From: Ancrocorticia sp047602305
Lineage (GTDB): Bacteria; Actinomycetota; Actinomycetes; Actinomycetales; Actinomycetaceae
NCBI GenBank assembly: GCA_047602305.1
Contig: JASGHO010000001.1
Span: 1,550,001 to 1,614,000 of the forward strand
Direction: 5' to 3'
DNA: 64,000 bases
Shown: positions 62,619 to 64,000 of the stretch, in pieces
How positions within the stretch are numbered: position 1 is the stretch's first letter
Layout of the letters: each line of letters opens with the position of its first letter
The notes under the pieces: model-generated
What the model was told of the DNA's origin: nothing
Seen by the model: only the letters and a program-made list of their open reading frames with translations
Databases searched by the model: none
Made by a program: the position numbers and the translations under genes

Positions 62619-64000
62619 GCCAGCTCCTCCTCACTGAGCTGCGAGAATGCGATCTCGCGGTACACCTGGTTGTTCTCCATGAGCTCCTCGTGGGTGCCCT
62701 GACCGACGATGCGGCCACGATCCACCACAAGGATGCGGTCGGCACCGCGCACGGTTCCGATGCGCTGCGCCACGATGATCATGGTGGCTTCGCCGGCGCT
62801 CCCACGGAGCGCCGCGCGCACGTCACGGTCGGTGCGATAGTCGAGGGCGGAGAATGAATCGTCGAAGATCATGATCTCGGCGCCGCGAGCAACCGCGCGG
62901 GCAATGGAGAGGCGCTGCTTCTGACCGCCGGAGAAGTTCGTGCCTCCCTGGGCCACGTGCGAGGCGTAACCGTTCTCCTTCTCGGCGACGAATTCGGCTG
63001 CCGCCGAAACACGCGCCGCCTCGACGATGTCCTCGGGGGTGATCTCCTTCGGACCGGAGCCATAATCAATATTCGACGAAATAGTGCCGGAGAACAGGAT
63101 TGCTTTCTGGGGAACGTAGGCGACTCGATTGCGCAGGTCGGCCTGCGTCCAGTCCTTGACGTCCACCCCATCCACGAGAACCTGTCCCTCGCGCACATCG
63201 TAGAAGCGCGGCACCAGGTTAACGATCGAGGACTTCCCGGAACCGGTGGCTCCAATAATCGCAACCGTCTCACCAGGGTGGGCGGTGAACGAAACGTCGT
63301 GCAGGGCGTCGTCGTCGGCATCCGGATAACGGAAGTCAACGTGACGGAACTCGACAAGGCCGCGAGCCCCGGCGGAGGAAACCCGGCCGTCGCGAATCGA
63401 AATCGGGATGGTGAGCACCTCGCGGATGCGGCGGTAAGCGACGCGAGCGCGCGGGAAGAAGATGAACACCATGGTGAGCATCATGAACGCGCCAATGACC
63501 TGCATCGCGTAGGCCGAGAAGACGATCATCTCGGAGAAGAGACGGACCTTGTCCGCGGGATCGGCGGCGCCGTTAATCATGCTGGCGCCGAGGGCGTAGA
63601 TGGCGAGCGAGAGGCCGGACATGATGGACGTCATTGCGGGCATCATGAACGCGAAGGAACGCTGGACGAACATGTTCGTGTCCGTGAGCTCAGTGTTCGT
63701 GTGCTCGAAGCGCTTCTCGTGGAAATCCTGGGCGTTGTAGGCACGGATGACGCGCAGGCCGCTGAGATGCTCGCGGGTGACGCGGTTGAGATCGTCGGTG
63801 ATGCGCTGCATGCGCATCATGCGCGGCATGACGAGCGAAAGCAGCACGCCCATCATGACGAGAAGCAGCACCACCGAGGCTCCGGTGGCCATCGTCCAGG
63901 TGAAGTTCTTTCCGGCGATCTTGGTGATCGCCCACACCGCGAGAATCGGGGACTTGATCGCCATCTGCAGGCCCATGACCACGAACATCTGCACCTGGGT
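62615..64000 (-). CDS. Multidrug-type ABC half-transporter, first subunit (partial, N-terminus cut)
   Basis: About 460 residues are present and the frame is open to the window edge, so the first membrane helices are missing. Membrane helices include ATGASVVLLLVMMGVLLSLVM and MIVFSAYAMQVIGAFMMLTMVFIFF. The ATPase domain has Walker A GATGSGKSSI, signature FSGGQKQRLSIA, and FDDSFSALD in place of the consensus Walker B-Glu (Asp-Ser for Asp-Glu). This is typical of the degenerate site in heterodimeric exporters. The substrate is unknown. Confidence 0.94.
   Translation of the reverse strand, partial: TQVQMFVVMGLQMAIKSPILAVWAITKIAGKNFTWTMATGASVVLLLVMMGVLLSLVMPRMMRMQRITDDLNRVTREHLSGLRVIRAYNAQDFHEKRFEHTNTELTDTNMFVQRSFAFMMPAMTSIMSGLSLAIYALGASMINGAADPADKVRLFSEMIVFSAYAMQVIGAFMMLTMVFIFFPRARVAYRRIREVLTIPISIRDGRVSSAGARGLVEFRHVDFRYPDADDDALHDVSFTAHPGETVAIIGATGSGKSSIVNLVPRFYDVREGQVLVDGVDVKDWTQADLRNRVAYVPQKAILFSGTISSNIDYGSGPKEITPEDIVEAARVSAAAEFVAEKENGYASHVAQGGTNFSGGQKQRLSIARAVARGAEIMIFDDSFSALDYRTDRDVRAALRGSAGEATMIIVAQRIGTVRGADRILVVDRGRIVGQGTHEELMENNQVYREIAFSQLSEEELA

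Noticed and set aside
60651..62702. A 683-codon open frame on the plus strand opposite the ABC transporter
   Set aside because: It is the mirror of a well-supported gene with clear Walker motifs. The product is His/Gly-rich low-complexity without family features.

Overview
This window comes from a moderately high-GC actinobacterium, most likely from or near the family Actinomycetaceae. The evidence is a WhiB1-type regulator beside a PdtaS-type sensor kinase, GatCAB, a LytR-CpsA-Psr protein, an NAD ligase with a long extra segment, a DUF2505 protein, and a 16S-23S-5S operon without a spacer tRNA. I cannot fix the genus from sequence reading alone. No tRNA, CRISPR array, insertion sequence, phage or replication origin was recognised.

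Left part (1-32.5 kb), mostly housekeeping. Branched-chain amino acid genes come first: ilvB (partial) with a leader peptide and attenuator, an AspT/YidE-type exchanger, and ilvD. A complete rRNA operon on the minus strand (11.2-5.9 kb) follows. Next are an ACT-fused malic enzyme and a GntR/UTRA regulator with a nearby paralogue that has lost its DNA-binding domain. Then come gatCAB, a cardiolipin-synthase-like protein, an acyl-CoA dehydrogenase homologue, ligA-vanZ, an SRAP protein, a two-component system, whiB1/pdtaS, a DUF2505 gene and thyA.

Middle part (32.6-55.7 kb), a surface-polymer and ATP-grasp island lying between thyA and dfrA, which are commonly neighbours. It has two blocks. The first is a wall-glycopolymer locus: an LCP protein, a membrane-anchored Gly/Glu-rich protein, a TagGH-type ABC exporter, two sugar-transfer-type ATP-grasp proteins, a TagB/TagF-type glycerophosphotransferase and a nucleotidyltransferase carrying a hexapeptide repeat. 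The second is an unusual set of six proteins with ATP-grasp domains resembling the cyanophycin synthetase domain. One of these is fused to an enolase-superfamily-like domain and an acylphosphatase, and an APC amino-acid permease sits among them. My working hypothesis is that this set makes, or attaches to a surface polymer, a non-ribosomal peptide or amino-acid chain. It is the best candidate here for an undescribed system.

Right part (55.8-64 kb): dfrA, an FMN reductase / LLM flavin oxidoreductase pair, a two-domain VOC (glyoxalase/dioxygenase) protein with a possible operator, and a pair of multidrug-type ABC half-transporters cut by the window end.

Two features recur across the window. 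At least eight start codons lie exactly 7 bases after a TANNNT-like -10 box, which suggests leaderless transcription. There are also many short tandem repeats (16-, 17-, 18-, 24- and 35-bp units) and long perfect inverted repeats, most of them between genes.
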